64,000 bases of DNA. Source: Bradyrhizobium hipponense. GTDB lineage: Bacteria; Pseudomonadota; Alphaproteobacteria; Rhizobiales; Xanthobacteraceae. The stretch's first letter is position 1, and each line of letters starts with the position of its first letter. Below are positions 33,858 through 43,043 of this stretch, one piece after another. A model generated the notes under the pieces. It saw only the letters and a program-made list of their open reading frames with translations. It was not told the DNA's origin and did not search any database. The stretch lies in NCBI RefSeq assembly GCF_008123965.1, contig NZ_VSTH01000035.1, positions 1-64,000 on the forward strand. Reading direction: 5' to 3'. The translations under genes and the position numbers were made by a program.

Positions 33858-34811
33858 ATGAAGCAGGAGACAAAAACCATGAAGCATGAGACAAACATGA
33901 GCCTCGACAACACCTCACACTCCCCTACACGGGGCCCCGACGAATTAGTTCCGTCGCGCTACGCGGTGCGGGTCGGGGACATTGAAGTGTTGGTGGTCAG
34001 CGATGGTGTGCTGTTGCTGCCGGGCGCGATGTTAGCCCACAACGCCGAACCGGCCGTCCGGGCGGCCTGGCTGAAAGAAAACTTCCTACCGCCGGACGCT
34101 TTCGATTGGGCGCTGAACGTGGTCGTGGTGCGTAGCGGCGACCGGACCATCCTCATCGACGCCGGGATGGGGACGGAGTTTCCGGACCTGGAGCGATCCG
34201 GGCATGTGATCCATCGGCTCGAGGCCGCCGGAATCGATCTCGCATCCGTGACCGACGTGGTGCTGACCCACATGCACATGGACCATGTTGGTGGGCTGCT
34301 CATCGACGGGGTGAAGGAGCGACTGCGTCCGGATCTGCGGATCCACGTGGCGGCCGCCGAGGTCAAGTTCTGGGAAGCGCCCGACTTCTCCCGCGTCTCC
34401 ATGCCGCCTGGATTCCCGGACGCGCTTCGCTCGACCGCCAAGCGGTTCGTGAAGGAGTACCGCAGCCAGTTGCGGACGTTCGAGGAGGAGTACGAGGTGG
34501 CGCCGGGAGTGGTCGTCACTCGCACCGGCGGCCACACCCCCGGGCATAGCGTTGTGCGCGTGACGTCCGGCGGCGACCGGCTGACGTTCGCCGGGGACCT
34601 CGTGTTCCAGGTCGGGTTCGAACATCCCGAATGGTACAACGGCTTCGAACACGACCCCGAGGAGGCGGCCCGCGTTCGTATCAATCTTTTGCGGGAGTTG
34701 GCGGCGACCGGCGGGCTGCTGGTGGCCACTCACATGCCGTTCCCGTCCATCGGCCATGTGGCCGTCGCCGGCGACGCCTTTCGTTGGGTTCCGGCCATCT
34801 GGGACTACTAA
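33858..34811 (+). CDS. MBL-fold metallo-hydrolase
   Basis: A metallo-beta-lactamase-fold protein of up to 317 residues with the metal motif THMHMDHVGG, a later ligand His in TGGHTPGHS, Asp in FAGDLVF and His in ATHMPFP. This is the lactonase/quorum-quenching-like general layout, but the substrate is unknown. Three in-frame ATGs (33858, 33879, 33897) lie in a 21-bp tandem duplication, so the exact start is uncertain. No signal peptide is seen. Confidence 0.82.
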   Translation: MKQETKTMKHETNMSLDNTSHSPTRGPDELVPSRYAVRVGDIEVLVVSDGVLLLPGAMLAHNAEPAVRAAWLKENFLPPDAFDWALNVVVVRSGDRTILIDAGMGTEFPDLERSGHVIHRLEAAGIDLASVTDVVLTHMHMDHVGGLLIDGVKERLRPDLRIHVAAAEVKFWEAPDFSRVSMPPGFPDALRSTAKRFVKEYRSQLRTFEEEYEVAPGVVVTRTGGHTPGHSVVRVTSGGDRLTFAGDLVFQVGFEHPEWYNGFEHDPEEAARVRINLLRELAATGGLLVATHMPFPSIGHVAVAGDAFRWVPAIWDY

Positions 34812-34943
34812 CCGCTTGTTGGGTTAAGGCCGAACCAGAGCGCGTATGAATTCGCGCCCTGGTTCAAATACCTCGCAACCACTGAGCCGCTGAAACCGAA
34901 GTGGTCGCTTAATGCCCGCTTTGACCAACTTCCAACTTTACAG

Positions 34944-35705
34944 ATGAGTCGAACGAACATGCAGAACGAAAAAGTCGTGATCATAACGGGCGGCAGCTCC
35001 GGCATCGGTCGGGCCGCCGCGCTCCGTTTCGCCAATCAGGGCGACAAGGTGCTCATCACCGGCCGCCGCGCCGGCCCCGTCGAGCAAACGGTAGCGGAGC
35101 ATAAGAATATCGCGGGCATCGTTGCGAATACCGCCTCTGCTGAAGACGCCAGGCGGACCATCGCCACGGCGGTCGACAACTGGGGCCGAGTGGATGCGCT
35201 CGTCAACAACGCCGGCGCGGGCGCCATCCTTCCGTTATCGGATGCGACAGCCGATCGGATCACAGACATCTTTTCCGTCAACGTGCTCGGTCCGAGCCTG
35301 CTGGCCCGCGCCGCCCTTCCTCACCTGAAGGCGACGCAGGGCACCATCATCAACGTCTCCTCGACCTTCGGTCACCGGCCGGCGGCGGGACTATCCCACT
35401 ACGCCGCCAGCAAGGCGGCGTTGGAACACCTGACCCGCTGCTGGGCGCTCGAACTCGCGCCGCTCGGAATAAGGGTGAATGCGGTCGCGGCCGGACCCAC
35501 GGAATCCGGCGCCTTGACCGGGATGATGGGGCTATCTGCGGAACAGGCAGAAGCGGTCAAGGAAGACGAGCGCGCACGGATTCCGCTCGGTCGGCGCGGC
35601 GTTCCCGACGACATCGCGGAATGGATTGTCCAGCTTGCGGGCCCCGCCTCGCAATGGCTGACGGGCCAGGTTCTCGCCGTCGATGGCGGCTTGGGACTGG
35701 CTTAG
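34944..35705 (+). CDS. SDR family oxidoreductase
   Basis: A 253-residue classical SDR with cofactor motif TGGSSGIGRA, NNAGAG, catalytic Ser in NVSSTFGHRP, and SHYAASKAALE giving YxxxK. It ends with the usual TGQVLAVDGG segment. Starts at 34944 or 34959 (MQNEKVVIITGG) are both possible. Last gene of the 31.3-35.7 kb set; the substrate is unknown. Confidence 0.85.
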   Translation: MSRTNMQNEKVVIITGGSSGIGRAAALRFANQGDKVLITGRRAGPVEQTVAEHKNIAGIVANTASAEDARRTIATAVDNWGRVDALVNNAGAGAILPLSDATADRITDIFSVNVLGPSLLARAALPHLKATQGTIINVSSTFGHRPAAGLSHYAASKAALEHLTRCWALELAPLGIRVNAVAAGPTESGALTGMMGLSAEQAEAVKEDERARIPLGRRGVPDDIAEWIVQLAGPASQWLTGQVLAVDGGLGLA

Positions 35706-35939
35706 TTTCCGCGCTGCCAATTGCGGTCCTGTAAGGGTCATTCGCTACAGGGGCGAACGAGTGGCAGGTCCAGCCATGTCCGTAATTAAATTCAGAGCAT
35801 TAGCGACTGCGCGTTGGTCATGGCGAGTTGATGGCGCACTGTCGACCGGTCTTGCGGCGATTGCGCCATGCCCCCCGATTCTTTCTGAAATGTCAGTGGC
35901 TTCGCTGCGACCGCAGGGCAATGCGCCGACGGTGGCCGG

Positions 35940-35963
35940 CTACTGTGCATGGGGTTGTTTTCG
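35940..35963. repeat. 24-bp exact repeat, copy 1
   Basis: The 24 bases starting CTACTGTGCATGGGG and ending TTGTTTTCG are identical to 59540-59563. This copy lies just beyond the 3' end of the minus-strand Nudix gene. Confidence 0.7.
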
Positions 35964-35968
35964 CTGTT

Positions 35969-36469
35969 TTAGTTTGCGAACGCTGCGAACCCTTGCGCCA
36001 CAGCCCGATAAACCTCGCGGCGGAAAGGCACGACCAACTCGGCGACACGATCGAGTTTCTCCCAGCGCCACGCATCGAATTCCGCCGGCTGTCCGTTGCG
36101 CGGCGTCAGCGGATCGATCTCGCCGTCCTGTCCAGTGAAGCGCAGTGCGAACCATTTTTGGCGCTGGCCGCGAAACTTCGCCAGCCGGTGTGACTGCGGT
36201 CCGTCATAAGGCGGGAATTCGTAAGTCAGCCAGTCGGTCTCGCCGAGATAGGCCGCACTCTTGACGCTGGTCTCCTCCCAGAGCTCGCGCAGCGCCGCAT
36301 CGCGCAAATCCTCGCCTTCGTCGACGCCGCCTTGCGGCATCTGCCAATCGAGGCCCGGCAGGATGATCTCGGGTCCATCGCCCTTGAAGCGGTGCCCGAT
36401 CAGCACGCGGCCATCGGCGTTGAATAGCGCGATCCCGACATTGGGACGGTAGGGCTTTTGCTCGATCAC
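35969..36469 (-). CDS. rppH: RNA pyrophosphohydrolase, second tandem copy
   Basis: A 166-residue Nudix hydrolase of the RppH type. The Nudix box GGVDEGEDLRDAALREL.EE is complete at its catalytic positions, and the FAxRFTGQ and PAEFDAWRW elements typical of RppH/IalA are present. It starts at a GTG (36469). It is about 80 bp downstream of a paralogue in the same orientation, so one copy may be redundant or specialised. RppH removes pyrophosphate from mRNA 5' ends and triggers decay. Confidence 0.85.
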   Translation of the reverse strand: MIEQKPYRPNVGIALFNADGRVLIGHRFKGDGPEIILPGLDWQMPQGGVDEGEDLRDAALRELWEETSVKSAAYLGETDWLTYEFPPYDGPQSHRLAKFRGQRQKWFALRFTGQDGEIDPLTPRNGQPAEFDAWRWEKLDRVAELVVPFRREVYRAVAQGFAAFAN

Positions 36470-36549
36470 GGACCACCTTCTTCGTCATTCTCAGGTGTGC
36501 AATCGCGCACCATGGGACCTGCTTCGCATGCCCCGGATTGACGATGCAA

Positions 36550-37053
36550 TCACTGCTCCGCGAGCGCGGCAAATTCCTTCACCACCCGCTCATAGACCGG
36601 GCGCTTGAAGGGAATGATCAGGCCGGTCAGGTTCTTCATCGGCTCCCAGCGCCAGCTCACGAACTCGGACTTGTGGCCGCCGCCCGGCTTCTCGACATTG
36701 ATCTCGCTGTCCTTGCCGGTGAAGCGCACCGCGAACCACTTTTGGCGCTGGCCGCGGTAGCGGCCCTTCCAGGTGCGGCCGGCGACCGTGCGGGGAATGT
36801 CGTAGGTGAGCCATTCCGGAACCTCGCCGAGCCGCTCGACCGAGCGCACGCTGGTCTCCTCATAGAGCTCGCGCTTGGCGGCTTCCCAGGTGTCTTCGCC
36901 GGGGTCGACGCCGCCTTGCGGCATCTGCCAGACATGGGCGTCGTCGACGTGCTCGATGCCGCCGGCGCGGCGTCCGATGAACACCAGTCCGTCCTTGTTG
37001 AGCAACATCACGCCGACGCAGGTTCGGTAGGGCAGATCCTCGTAACGCGCCAT
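36550..37053 (-). CDS. rppH: RNA pyrophosphohydrolase
   Basis: A 167-residue Nudix hydrolase with the box [19 protein letters not shown] and the RppH elements [11 protein letters not shown] at the N-terminus and EFVSWRW late in the protein. The ATG at 37053 is the family start ([15 protein letters not shown]). It is the last member of the conserved envC-ctpA-yibQ-rppH order, so this is the likely orthologue and the downstream copy the duplicate. Confidence 0.9.
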   Translation of the reverse strand: MARYEDLPYRTCVGVMLLNKDGLVFIGRRAGGIEHVDDAHVWQMPQGGVDPGEDTWEAAKRELYEETSVRSVERLGEVPEWLTYDIPRTVAGRTWKGRYRGQRQKWFAVRFTGKDSEINVEKPGGGHKSEFVSWRWEPMKNLTGLIIPFKRPVYERVVKEFAALAEQ

Positions 37054-37126
37054 TCCGCCGAACCTTTCGCATGCTGACCGCAGGCACGTCGGCCCCGCAG
37101 GACCCGTACCATACCAATCCGTTGAT

Positions 37127-38347
37127 TTAGCTGGATTTTGATTTCAGCATCGCGGTTGTCAATGGCACCAAAAGGATGCCCCGGTCGCTCAATGTCTTGG
37201 TCCAGGTGCCGATCCGCTCGATCGAGACCGGCAGGGCGGAGGCGGTTCCGACCGCCACGCCGCGCTCGCGGGCCGCTGCCTCGAGCTTGTTCAGGGCGCG
37301 GTCGATCTCGGCCGGGGTCGGCACGACGTCGATCGCGATGTCGCCCTTGCCGAACGGCATCGCCAGGCTCGCGGCGGCCTGGGGCGCGATGCTGCGCGGC
37401 GAGGAGCCGTCGTCGAAGAAGCCAAGCCCGCGCTTGGCCGCCTCGCGGATGATCGGCTGCATCGCCGTCTCCGTCGCCACGAAGCGGGCGCCCATGAAAT
37501 TGGTGATGCCGGCGTAGCCCTGCATCCGGCTCAGATGCCAGTACAGGCGGTCCATGTTCTGGTCGGCGCTCAGCGACGTCAGCAGCGTTTGCGGCCCCGG
37601 ATCGTTGTCGGGGAAGTCGTAGGGCTCCATCGGGATCTGGAGGAAGATCTCGTGGCGCTGGGCGCGAGCCCGCTCGGCGAGCTTTCCGGGATCGGAGCCG
37701 TAGGGCGTGAAGGCCAGCGTCACCGCGGGCGGCAGCTTCATGATTGCGTCGGTGGTCTTGGCGGCGCCGACGCCGAGGCCACCGATCACGATCGCGACCA
37801 CCGGCATCTTGGCGGTCTTGGCGCGGTCGGCGTCTGCGGCATAGACGGTGAACGGCTTCAGCCCGCCCGCGACCACGGGAATCATCCCGTAGCGCGACTT
37901 CTCGAGCAGCTTCTGGTCGACCCCCGTCATGACGGGCGGTGCCATGGAGGCCGCCTCGCTCTTGTCGGCGGCGTCGCCGCCGATCACCACGTCGTGGCGT
38001 GCACCGGAGGAGCCGTCGATGATGGTGACGGTCTTGTGCTCGCCGGAGGCGGCCGGTTTCGGCGCCTCCTTGGTCTCCTGCTTGCCTTCCTGGCCATGGT
38101 CGGAAGCGGCTGGCTTCTGCTCCGTGGCCTTGTCCGTCGCTTTGGGCTCGCCGATCGCGAGCCGGGTCATCGGCTCGCCGCCGAGCGGGTCCTTGTTGAA
38201 GATGGCGAAGCCGGCAAAGGTGACCAGGAACAGGCCGAGCAGCACGGCCAGCATCTGCATGGCCGTGAACGGCAGCCGCAGCCGGCGTTTCCGGCGCGGC
38301 TTGTCCTGTCCGAGCGGGGCGCTCAGATCATCGGCCGTTTCAGTCAT
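37127..38347 (-). CDS. Divergent polysaccharide deacetylase family protein (YibQ-like)
   Basis: A 406-residue protein with a basic cytoplasmic N-terminus (RRKRRLR), one membrane helix (about residues 27-48), an Ala/Lys/Glu-rich periplasmic linker (about 70-150) and a C-terminal NodB-like domain (about 180-405) starting [14 protein letters not shown]. Such divergent deacetylases commonly accompany envC and ctpA and are thought to act on the envelope; the substrate is unproven. Confidence 0.85.
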   Translation of the reverse strand: MTETADDLSAPLGQDKPRRKRRLRLPFTAMQMLAVLLGLFLVTFAGFAIFNKDPLGGEPMTRLAIGEPKATDKATEQKPAASDHGQEGKQETKEAPKPAASGEHKTVTIIDGSSGARHDVVIGGDAADKSEAASMAPPVMTGVDQKLLEKSRYGMIPVVAGGLKPFTVYAADADRAKTAKMPVVAIVIGGLGVGAAKTTDAIMKLPPAVTLAFTPYGSDPGKLAERARAQRHEIFLQIPMEPYDFPDNDPGPQTLLTSLSADQNMDRLYWHLSRMQGYAGITNFMGARFVATETAMQPIIREAAKRGLGFFDDGSSPRSIAPQAAASLAMPFGKGDIAIDVVPTPAEIDRALNKLEAAARERGVAVGTASALPVSIERIGTWTKTLSDRGILLVPLTTAMLKSKSS

Positions 38348-38448
38348 GCGCGATCCCGAATCACTGGTGCCGACGATACCACGCCGAGGTCAAGGGGCGG
38401 CAGGCCGGGATAGGCCGGGGGCGGCAAGAGTTGGCAGGCGCTGCAAGC

Positions 38449-38478
38449 AAAAAGGGCGGCTCCAGGAGCCGCCCTTTT
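38449..38478 (-). terminator. Rho-independent terminator of ctpA
   Basis: Arms GGGCGGCTCC and GGAGCCGCCC are followed on the minus strand by TTTTTGCTTGC. It lies 25 bp after the ctpA stop and divides the envC-ctpA unit from yibQ-rppH. Confidence 0.85.
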
Positions 38479-38502
38479 CGAGAGATCGCGTGATGCGACG
38501 AC

Positions 38503-39861
38503 TTAGTTTGCCGCTTTGGGCTTGTCGGTCGCGCCCTTGTTGTCGCTGCCCGGCGTCGGCGCTGCGGAGGCGCTGTTCTTGATGCCGTGAAGCAGGTCGT
38601 CGGCCATCTTCAGGGCCTTGTCGTCCTTGGCGTCCGGCGGGATGTAAGACTGCGAGCCGGTCTTCTCGTCGCCGTCGTTCTTGAGATGGCCGCGCAGCGA
38701 AGCCTCGCCCTTGGTGTCGGTGCGCGACTTCAGCTCGTCCGGCACGTCCTGGAGCACCTCGATGTCGGGCACGATGCCCTTGGCCTGGATCGACTTGCCC
38801 GACGGCGTGTAGTAGCGCGCCGTGGTCAGCCGCAGCGCGCCGTTGCCCGAGCCGAGCGGAATGATGGTCTGCACCGAGCCCTTGCCGAACGAACGCGTGC
38901 CGACGATGGTCGCACGCTTGTGGTCCTGGAGCGCGCCCGCGACGATTTCCGACGCCGAGGCCGAGCCGCCGTTGACCAGTACGATGACCGGCTTGCCCTT
39001 GGTGAGGTCGCCCGCATGGGCGGTGCGGCGCTGGGTCTCCTCGGCATTGCGGCCGCGGGTCGACACGATCTCGCCCTTTTCCAGGAAGGAGTCGGAGACG
39101 GTGACCGCTTCCTCGAGCAGGCCGCCCGGATTGTTGCGCAGGTCGATGATGTAGCCCTTGAGCTTGTCGCCGATCTGGTTCGAAAGGCTGGCGACCTCAC
39201 GTTTCAGGCCTTCGGTGGTCTGCTCGTTGAAGGTGGTGATACGGATATAGCCGATGTCGTCGGCTTCGATGCGCGCGCGCACCGAGCGGACGCGGATATT
39301 GTCGCGCACCAGCGTGACGTCGATCGGATTGTCCTGGCCCTTGCGGATGATCTTGAGCTTGATCTTGGTGTTGACCGGACCGCGCATCTTCTCGACCGCC
39401 TGGTTCAGGGTCAGGCCCTGCACGGCTTCTTCGTCGAGATTGGTGATGATGTCGTTGGCCATGATGCCGGCGCGCGAGGCCGGCGTGTCGTCGATCGGCG
39501 ACACGACTTTGATCAGGCCGTCTTCCATCGTGACCTCGATGCCGAGGCCGCCGAACTCGCCGCGGGTCTGCACCTGCATGTCACGGAAGCTCTTGGCGTC
39601 CATGTAGCTCGAATGCGGGTCGAGACCGGTGAGCATGCCGCTGATGGCTGATTCGATCAGCTTGGTGTCATCGGGCTTCTCGACATAATCGGAGCGCACG
39701 CGCTCGAACACGTCGCCGAACAGATTGAGCTGGCGATAGGTGTCCGCGGTGGCGGCCCGTGCGCTCGAACCCATGAACACCGCGCGCGGCTGGGTCACGA
39801 ACAGCGTCAGCGCCGCACCGGTGGCCGCGCTGAGGAGGATAACTGAAGTCTTGCGCATCAT
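38503..39861 (-). CDS. ctpA: Carboxyl-terminal processing protease (S41 family)
   Basis: A 452-residue exported protease: N-terminal signal/anchor (residues 5-24), PDZ domain (about 95-165, GGLGIEVTMEDG), and S41 catalytic domain with the Ser in GGSASASEIVAG and the general-base Lys in RSFGKGSVQT. The tail is Lys/Asp-rich. It cleaves C-termini of periplasmic proteins, often peptidoglycan hydrolases. It overlaps the envC stop by 4 bp, so protease and hydrolase activator are coupled. Confidence 0.92.
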   Translation of the reverse strand: MMRKTSVILLSAATGAALTLFVTQPRAVFMGSSARAATADTYRQLNLFGDVFERVRSDYVEKPDDTKLIESAISGMLTGLDPHSSYMDAKSFRDMQVQTRGEFGGLGIEVTMEDGLIKVVSPIDDTPASRAGIMANDIITNLDEEAVQGLTLNQAVEKMRGPVNTKIKLKIIRKGQDNPIDVTLVRDNIRVRSVRARIEADDIGYIRITTFNEQTTEGLKREVASLSNQIGDKLKGYIIDLRNNPGGLLEEAVTVSDSFLEKGEIVSTRGRNAEETQRRTAHAGDLTKGKPVIVLVNGGSASASEIVAGALQDHKRATIVGTRSFGKGSVQTIIPLGSGNGALRLTTARYYTPSGKSIQAKGIVPDIEVLQDVPDELKSRTDTKGEASLRGHLKNDGDEKTGSQSYIPPDAKDDKALKMADDLLHGIKNSASAAPTPGSDNKGATDKPKAAN

Positions 39862-41189
39862 CCGCGAACCTTCTCGCCTTCATTTGCGGCCCACCATGGG
39901 CCTGGATCGATTGGAGTGCCGTCTTTGCGGAACTCGACATAGAGCACAGGTTGACTCGCGTTCGTGGCGAGAATGGAGGCGACTTGAGAAGTCGACCCCA
40001 TGGTCGCGACCGGCTCCCCCGTGAGCACAAACTGGCCGATGTTTACCGAAATGCGCTCCATCCCGGCGATTAAGACATGATACCCGCCACCGGCATTGAG
40101 GATCAAGAGTTGTCCATAGCTGCGGAACGGGCCGGCATAGACCACCCAGCCATCACACGGCGTCGTGACCTGGGCGCCAGACCGACTCGCCAGGGAAATG
40201 CCCTTCTGGACCCCGCCGACGCCGTCGGAACCGCCAAAATCCCTGATCTTGTTACCGTTAACCGGAAGAGGCAGGAGGCCCTTGGCCGACGCGAAAGCGA
40301 TTGCCGGGGTGGTCCGGGATCGGTCCTTGAAAGCGCCCGGGCCGGGCTTGGCGCTGGCGTTGGCTGCCGCCGTTGCCTCGGCCTGCTTTGCGGCCTCGGC
40401 CGCCTTCTCAGCAGCCTTGGCAGCGCTTTGCAGGTCCTGCTCCATCTTGGCGATCAATCCTTGGAGATCGCCGACTTGCCGGGATAGCGCGATCGCGCGC
40501 GAATTCTCGGCGTCGAGGTCCTTTTCGCGCGACGCCTGTTGGCGCTGCCGCTCGTCGACCAGGGCGGTGAGCCGGGTCTGGTCATTGCGGACCTTGTCGC
40601 GATCGGCGGCGAGCTGGTCGCGCTCGGTGGCGATGCTCTTGCGCAAGGCCACGAGCTCGCCGAGCTCGCCTGCGATCTTCTCGGCACGGGTGCGCAATTC
40701 CGGCACCACGGCGCCGAGCAACATGGCGGTGCGCAGCGATTGCAGCGCATCTTCCGGCCGCACCAGTAGTGCAGGCGGCGATCGCCGGCCGGCGCGCTGC
40801 AAGGCCGCCAGCACCTCGACGATGTCGGCGCGGCGCGAATCGAGCGAGCTGCGCATCGCCTGCTCGCGGCCGTTCAGCGTGCGCAGCCGCGCTTCGGCTT
40901 CGTCGATCTTGGTCTCGACGGCGCGCACGTTCGCCGCGGTATCGATCAACTGCTGATTGAGCTGGGTGCGGTCCTGACCGAGCGAGGTGATCTCGGCCTT
41001 GAGCTTGGCCTGGGCTTCCTCCGCACTCTTCTGCCTTGCGCGAGCGGCTTCCAGCTCCTGCTCGCGCTGCTTGATCGCGTCAGGCGAGATCGCCGCGGTC
41101 TGCGGTGCCGGCGCTGCCGTCTGAGCTTGCGCGAGGCTTGCGCCGGCGAGCATTGCGATCAGCAACAGGTTGAGAATCGGCGCTCGCAT
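39858..41189 (-). CDS. envC: Murein hydrolase activator EnvC (LytM-type)
   Basis: A 443-residue exported protein: signal peptide (1-22), long coiled coil (about 35-260, with repeated Glu/Ala/Arg heptads), Ala-rich linker and C-terminal LytM/M23 domain. The LytM metal ligands are not intact: the first His/Asp pair is absent and the HxH motif reads HVLIAGM. As in E. coli EnvC it should therefore activate amidases rather than cut peptidoglycan itself. Confidence 0.88.
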   Translation of the reverse strand: MRAPILNLLLIAMLAGASLAQAQTAAPAPQTAAISPDAIKQREQELEAARARQKSAEEAQAKLKAEITSLGQDRTQLNQQLIDTAANVRAVETKIDEAEARLRTLNGREQAMRSSLDSRRADIVEVLAALQRAGRRSPPALLVRPEDALQSLRTAMLLGAVVPELRTRAEKIAGELGELVALRKSIATERDQLAADRDKVRNDQTRLTALVDERQRQQASREKDLDAENSRAIALSRQVGDLQGLIAKMEQDLQSAAKAAEKAAEAAKQAEATAAANASAKPGPGAFKDRSRTTPAIAFASAKGLLPLPVNGNKIRDFGGSDGVGGVQKGISLASRSGAQVTTPCDGWVVYAGPFRSYGQLLILNAGGGYHVLIAGMERISVNIGQFVLTGEPVATMGSTSQVASILATNASQPVLYVEFRKDGTPIDPGPWWAANEGEKVRG

Positions 41190-41220
41190 CGTTTCGGCAA
41201 AGGTGCTCGTGTGGCGCGCA

Positions 41221-41703
41221 TCACGCGCGATGATAGGGATGGCCGGCCAGGATGGTTGCGGCCCGATAAAGCTGTTCCAGAAGCATGATGCGAACCATTT
41301 GGTGCGGCCAGGTCGCAGAGCCGAACGCGATCGCGAGCTTGGCCTTACGGCGCAATTCGGGCGAAAGTCCGTCCGCCCCTCCGATCACGAAGATAGTATG
41401 TCCGGCGCCCTCGTCGCGCCAGCGGCCGAGATTCCGTGCGAATACGGTGGAATCCAGACTTTGTCCGCGCTCGTCCAGCGCCACCAGGACCGACTTGTCG
41501 GGAACATGCGCGCCGATCGCCGCGGCTTCCTCGGCCATGCGGGTCGCGGCGTCGCGCGCCCGGCTCTCGGGAATTTCATGGACAGTGAGCTCGCGGAATC
41601 CAAGTTTGCGGCCGACCTCGTCGAACCGCGCGAAATAGCGATCGGCAAGCTCACGCTCGGGGCCCTGCTTCAGCCGGCCCACCGCAATGACGGCAACACG
41701 CAT
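41221..41703 (-). CDS. rlmH: 23S rRNA (pseudouridine-1915-N3)-methyltransferase
   Basis: A 160-residue SPOUT methyltransferase with MRVAVIAVGRLK at the start, the AdoMet-binding FVIGGADGLS loop and the conserved C-terminal region HQMVRIMLLEQLYRA. It methylates pseudouridine 1915 of 23S rRNA. It lies downstream of rsfS in the standard order. Confidence 0.93.
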   Translation of the reverse strand: MRVAVIAVGRLKQGPERELADRYFARFDEVGRKLGFRELTVHEIPESRARDAATRMAEEAAAIGAHVPDKSVLVALDERGQSLDSTVFARNLGRWRDEGAGHTIFVIGGADGLSPELRRKAKLAIAFGSATWPHQMVRIMLLEQLYRAATILAGHPYHRA

Positions 41704-41812
41704 GACGTCTCTAGGACCACGTCTTCAGGGTCGCGTTTTCCAGACCGCGCACATCATGCGCGCGCACGACGCTAGCATGCGCGCCAGCCGATTCGAAATC
41801 GGCTCTCTAAGT

Positions 41813-42235
41813 CTAGATCGCCTTCGCCGCCCCTGGGCCCTGCGTATACAATCTCTCAAGATTGTAGAACTCACGGACCTCGGGTCTGAACACGTGCACG
41901 ATCACATCGCCGGAATCAATCAGCACCCAGTCGCAATTGGGCAAGCCCTCGACATGGATGGTCTTGATGCCGGTTTCCTTGAGGCTCTTCGTGACGTTCT
42001 CCGCGATCGCGCCAACGTGCCGGTTGGCCCGGCCCGTGGTGACGATCATGTAGTCGGAATACGCCGATTTGCCGCGAAGGTCGATGGTGACCGTCTCTTC
42101 CGCCTTCATATCGTCGAGGCGGGAGAGGATCAGGTTCAGCGTCTTGTCGGCGTCGGGTTGCGCCTTCAAGGCCGCAGCTTTGGTCGATGTTTTACGCGCC
42201 GGTTTAGCTACCTTGGGTAAAACAGACTTGGACAA
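41813..42235 (-). CDS. rsfS: Ribosomal silencing factor RsfS
   Basis: A 140-residue protein of the Iojap/RsfS family, with the core VTIDLRGKSAYSDYMIVTTGRANRHV and GDVIVHVFRPEVREFYNLE. RsfS binds L14 and blocks subunit joining in starvation. Translation appears to start at a TTG (42235), adding a Lys/Ala-rich N-terminal extension of about 25 residues; no ATG lies upstream of the conserved core. Confidence 0.9.
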   Translation of the reverse strand: MSKSVLPKVAKPARKTSTKAAALKAQPDADKTLNLILSRLDDMKAEETVTIDLRGKSAYSDYMIVTTGRANRHVGAIAENVTKSLKETGIKTIHVEGLPNCDWVLIDSGDVIVHVFRPEVREFYNLERLYTQGPGAAKAI

Positions 42236-42379
42236 TACAGACGTGGTCAGGGACCATTCCTTTCACTGTATCGCGAGGGCCGAATCCGGCGCTCACTGGT
42301 TACACTACATCATGTGGGGTTAAGGGTTTCAATATGCCAGAGAGCCCAAAGCCCCATACTCCGTCCGCATAAGTCCGTC

Positions 42380-43024
42380 TCACTTCGTACCTTTCCAGCT
42401 CCCGTCCGGGTTCCGCAGGCCGGTCGAGGACAGATTCAGCTTCAATCCTGTCAGGAAGACCCAGGCCGGCGCTGGCCGGTCCGCAAGCAGCGCCGCCTCC
42501 CTCTCGGGCAGGCGATAGCGCGCGAGCGCCTGGGCGGCGGGCGAGGCAAGGGCGCGAAAACTCTGTGGCGGGCGATCGATGATTGCAATCGGCACCTGGC
42601 CGGCGATCCGGCGCCAGTCCTGCCAACGGTGGAATTGAGCGAGATTGTCGGCGCCCATGATCCAGACAAAGCGCAGGCCGGGGAGGCGGCGGCGCAAGGT
42701 GTTGATCGTGTCGATAGTGTAGCGCGTACGGATGACGGATTCGAGACAGCTCACCTCGATCCTGGGATCGCCAGCGACGTCGCGCGCCGCCTGCATGCGC
42801 GCGCCGAGCTCATGCAGCGAGCCGTTTTCCTTGAGCGGATTGCCCGGCGTCACCAGCCACCACACGCGGTCGAGCTGAAGGCGCTTCAGCGCGAACTGAC
42901 TGATGGCGCGATGAGCCTGATGCGGCGGATTGAACGAGCCGCCGAGCAAGCCGATGCGCATGCCCTGGGTGTAGGGTGGTATGGCCTGCGCCACGAAGCG
43001 TGGCGCGACGAAATCGTTGCTCAA
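42380..43024 (-). CDS. nadD: Nicotinate-nucleotide adenylyltransferase
   Basis: A nucleotidyltransferase with the [11 protein letters not shown] motif, [24 protein letters not shown] and the C-terminal SSTGLR. It adenylates nicotinate mononucleotide in NAD synthesis. The upstream start is a TTG at 43024 with a GGGG ribosome binding site (214 residues); the ATG at 42961 would begin directly at MRIGLLGG (193 residues). It lies 19 bp after proA. Confidence 0.9.
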   Translation of the reverse strand: MSNDFVAPRFVAQAIPPYTQGMRIGLLGGSFNPPHQAHRAISQFALKRLQLDRVWWLVTPGNPLKENGSLHELGARMQAARDVAGDPRIEVSCLESVIRTRYTIDTINTLRRRLPGLRFVWIMGADNLAQFHRWQDWRRIAGQVPIAIIDRPPQSFRALASPAAQALARYRLPEREAALLADRPAPAWVFLTGLKLNLSSTGLRNPDGSWKGTK

Positions 43025-43043
43025 TGCCCCGCGCCTTGCGACG

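Noticed and set aside
35683..36193. Plus-strand frames at 35683-36138 and 35828-36193
   Set aside because: No ribosome binding site, Arg/Pro-rich products and overlap with the Nudix gene on the other strand.
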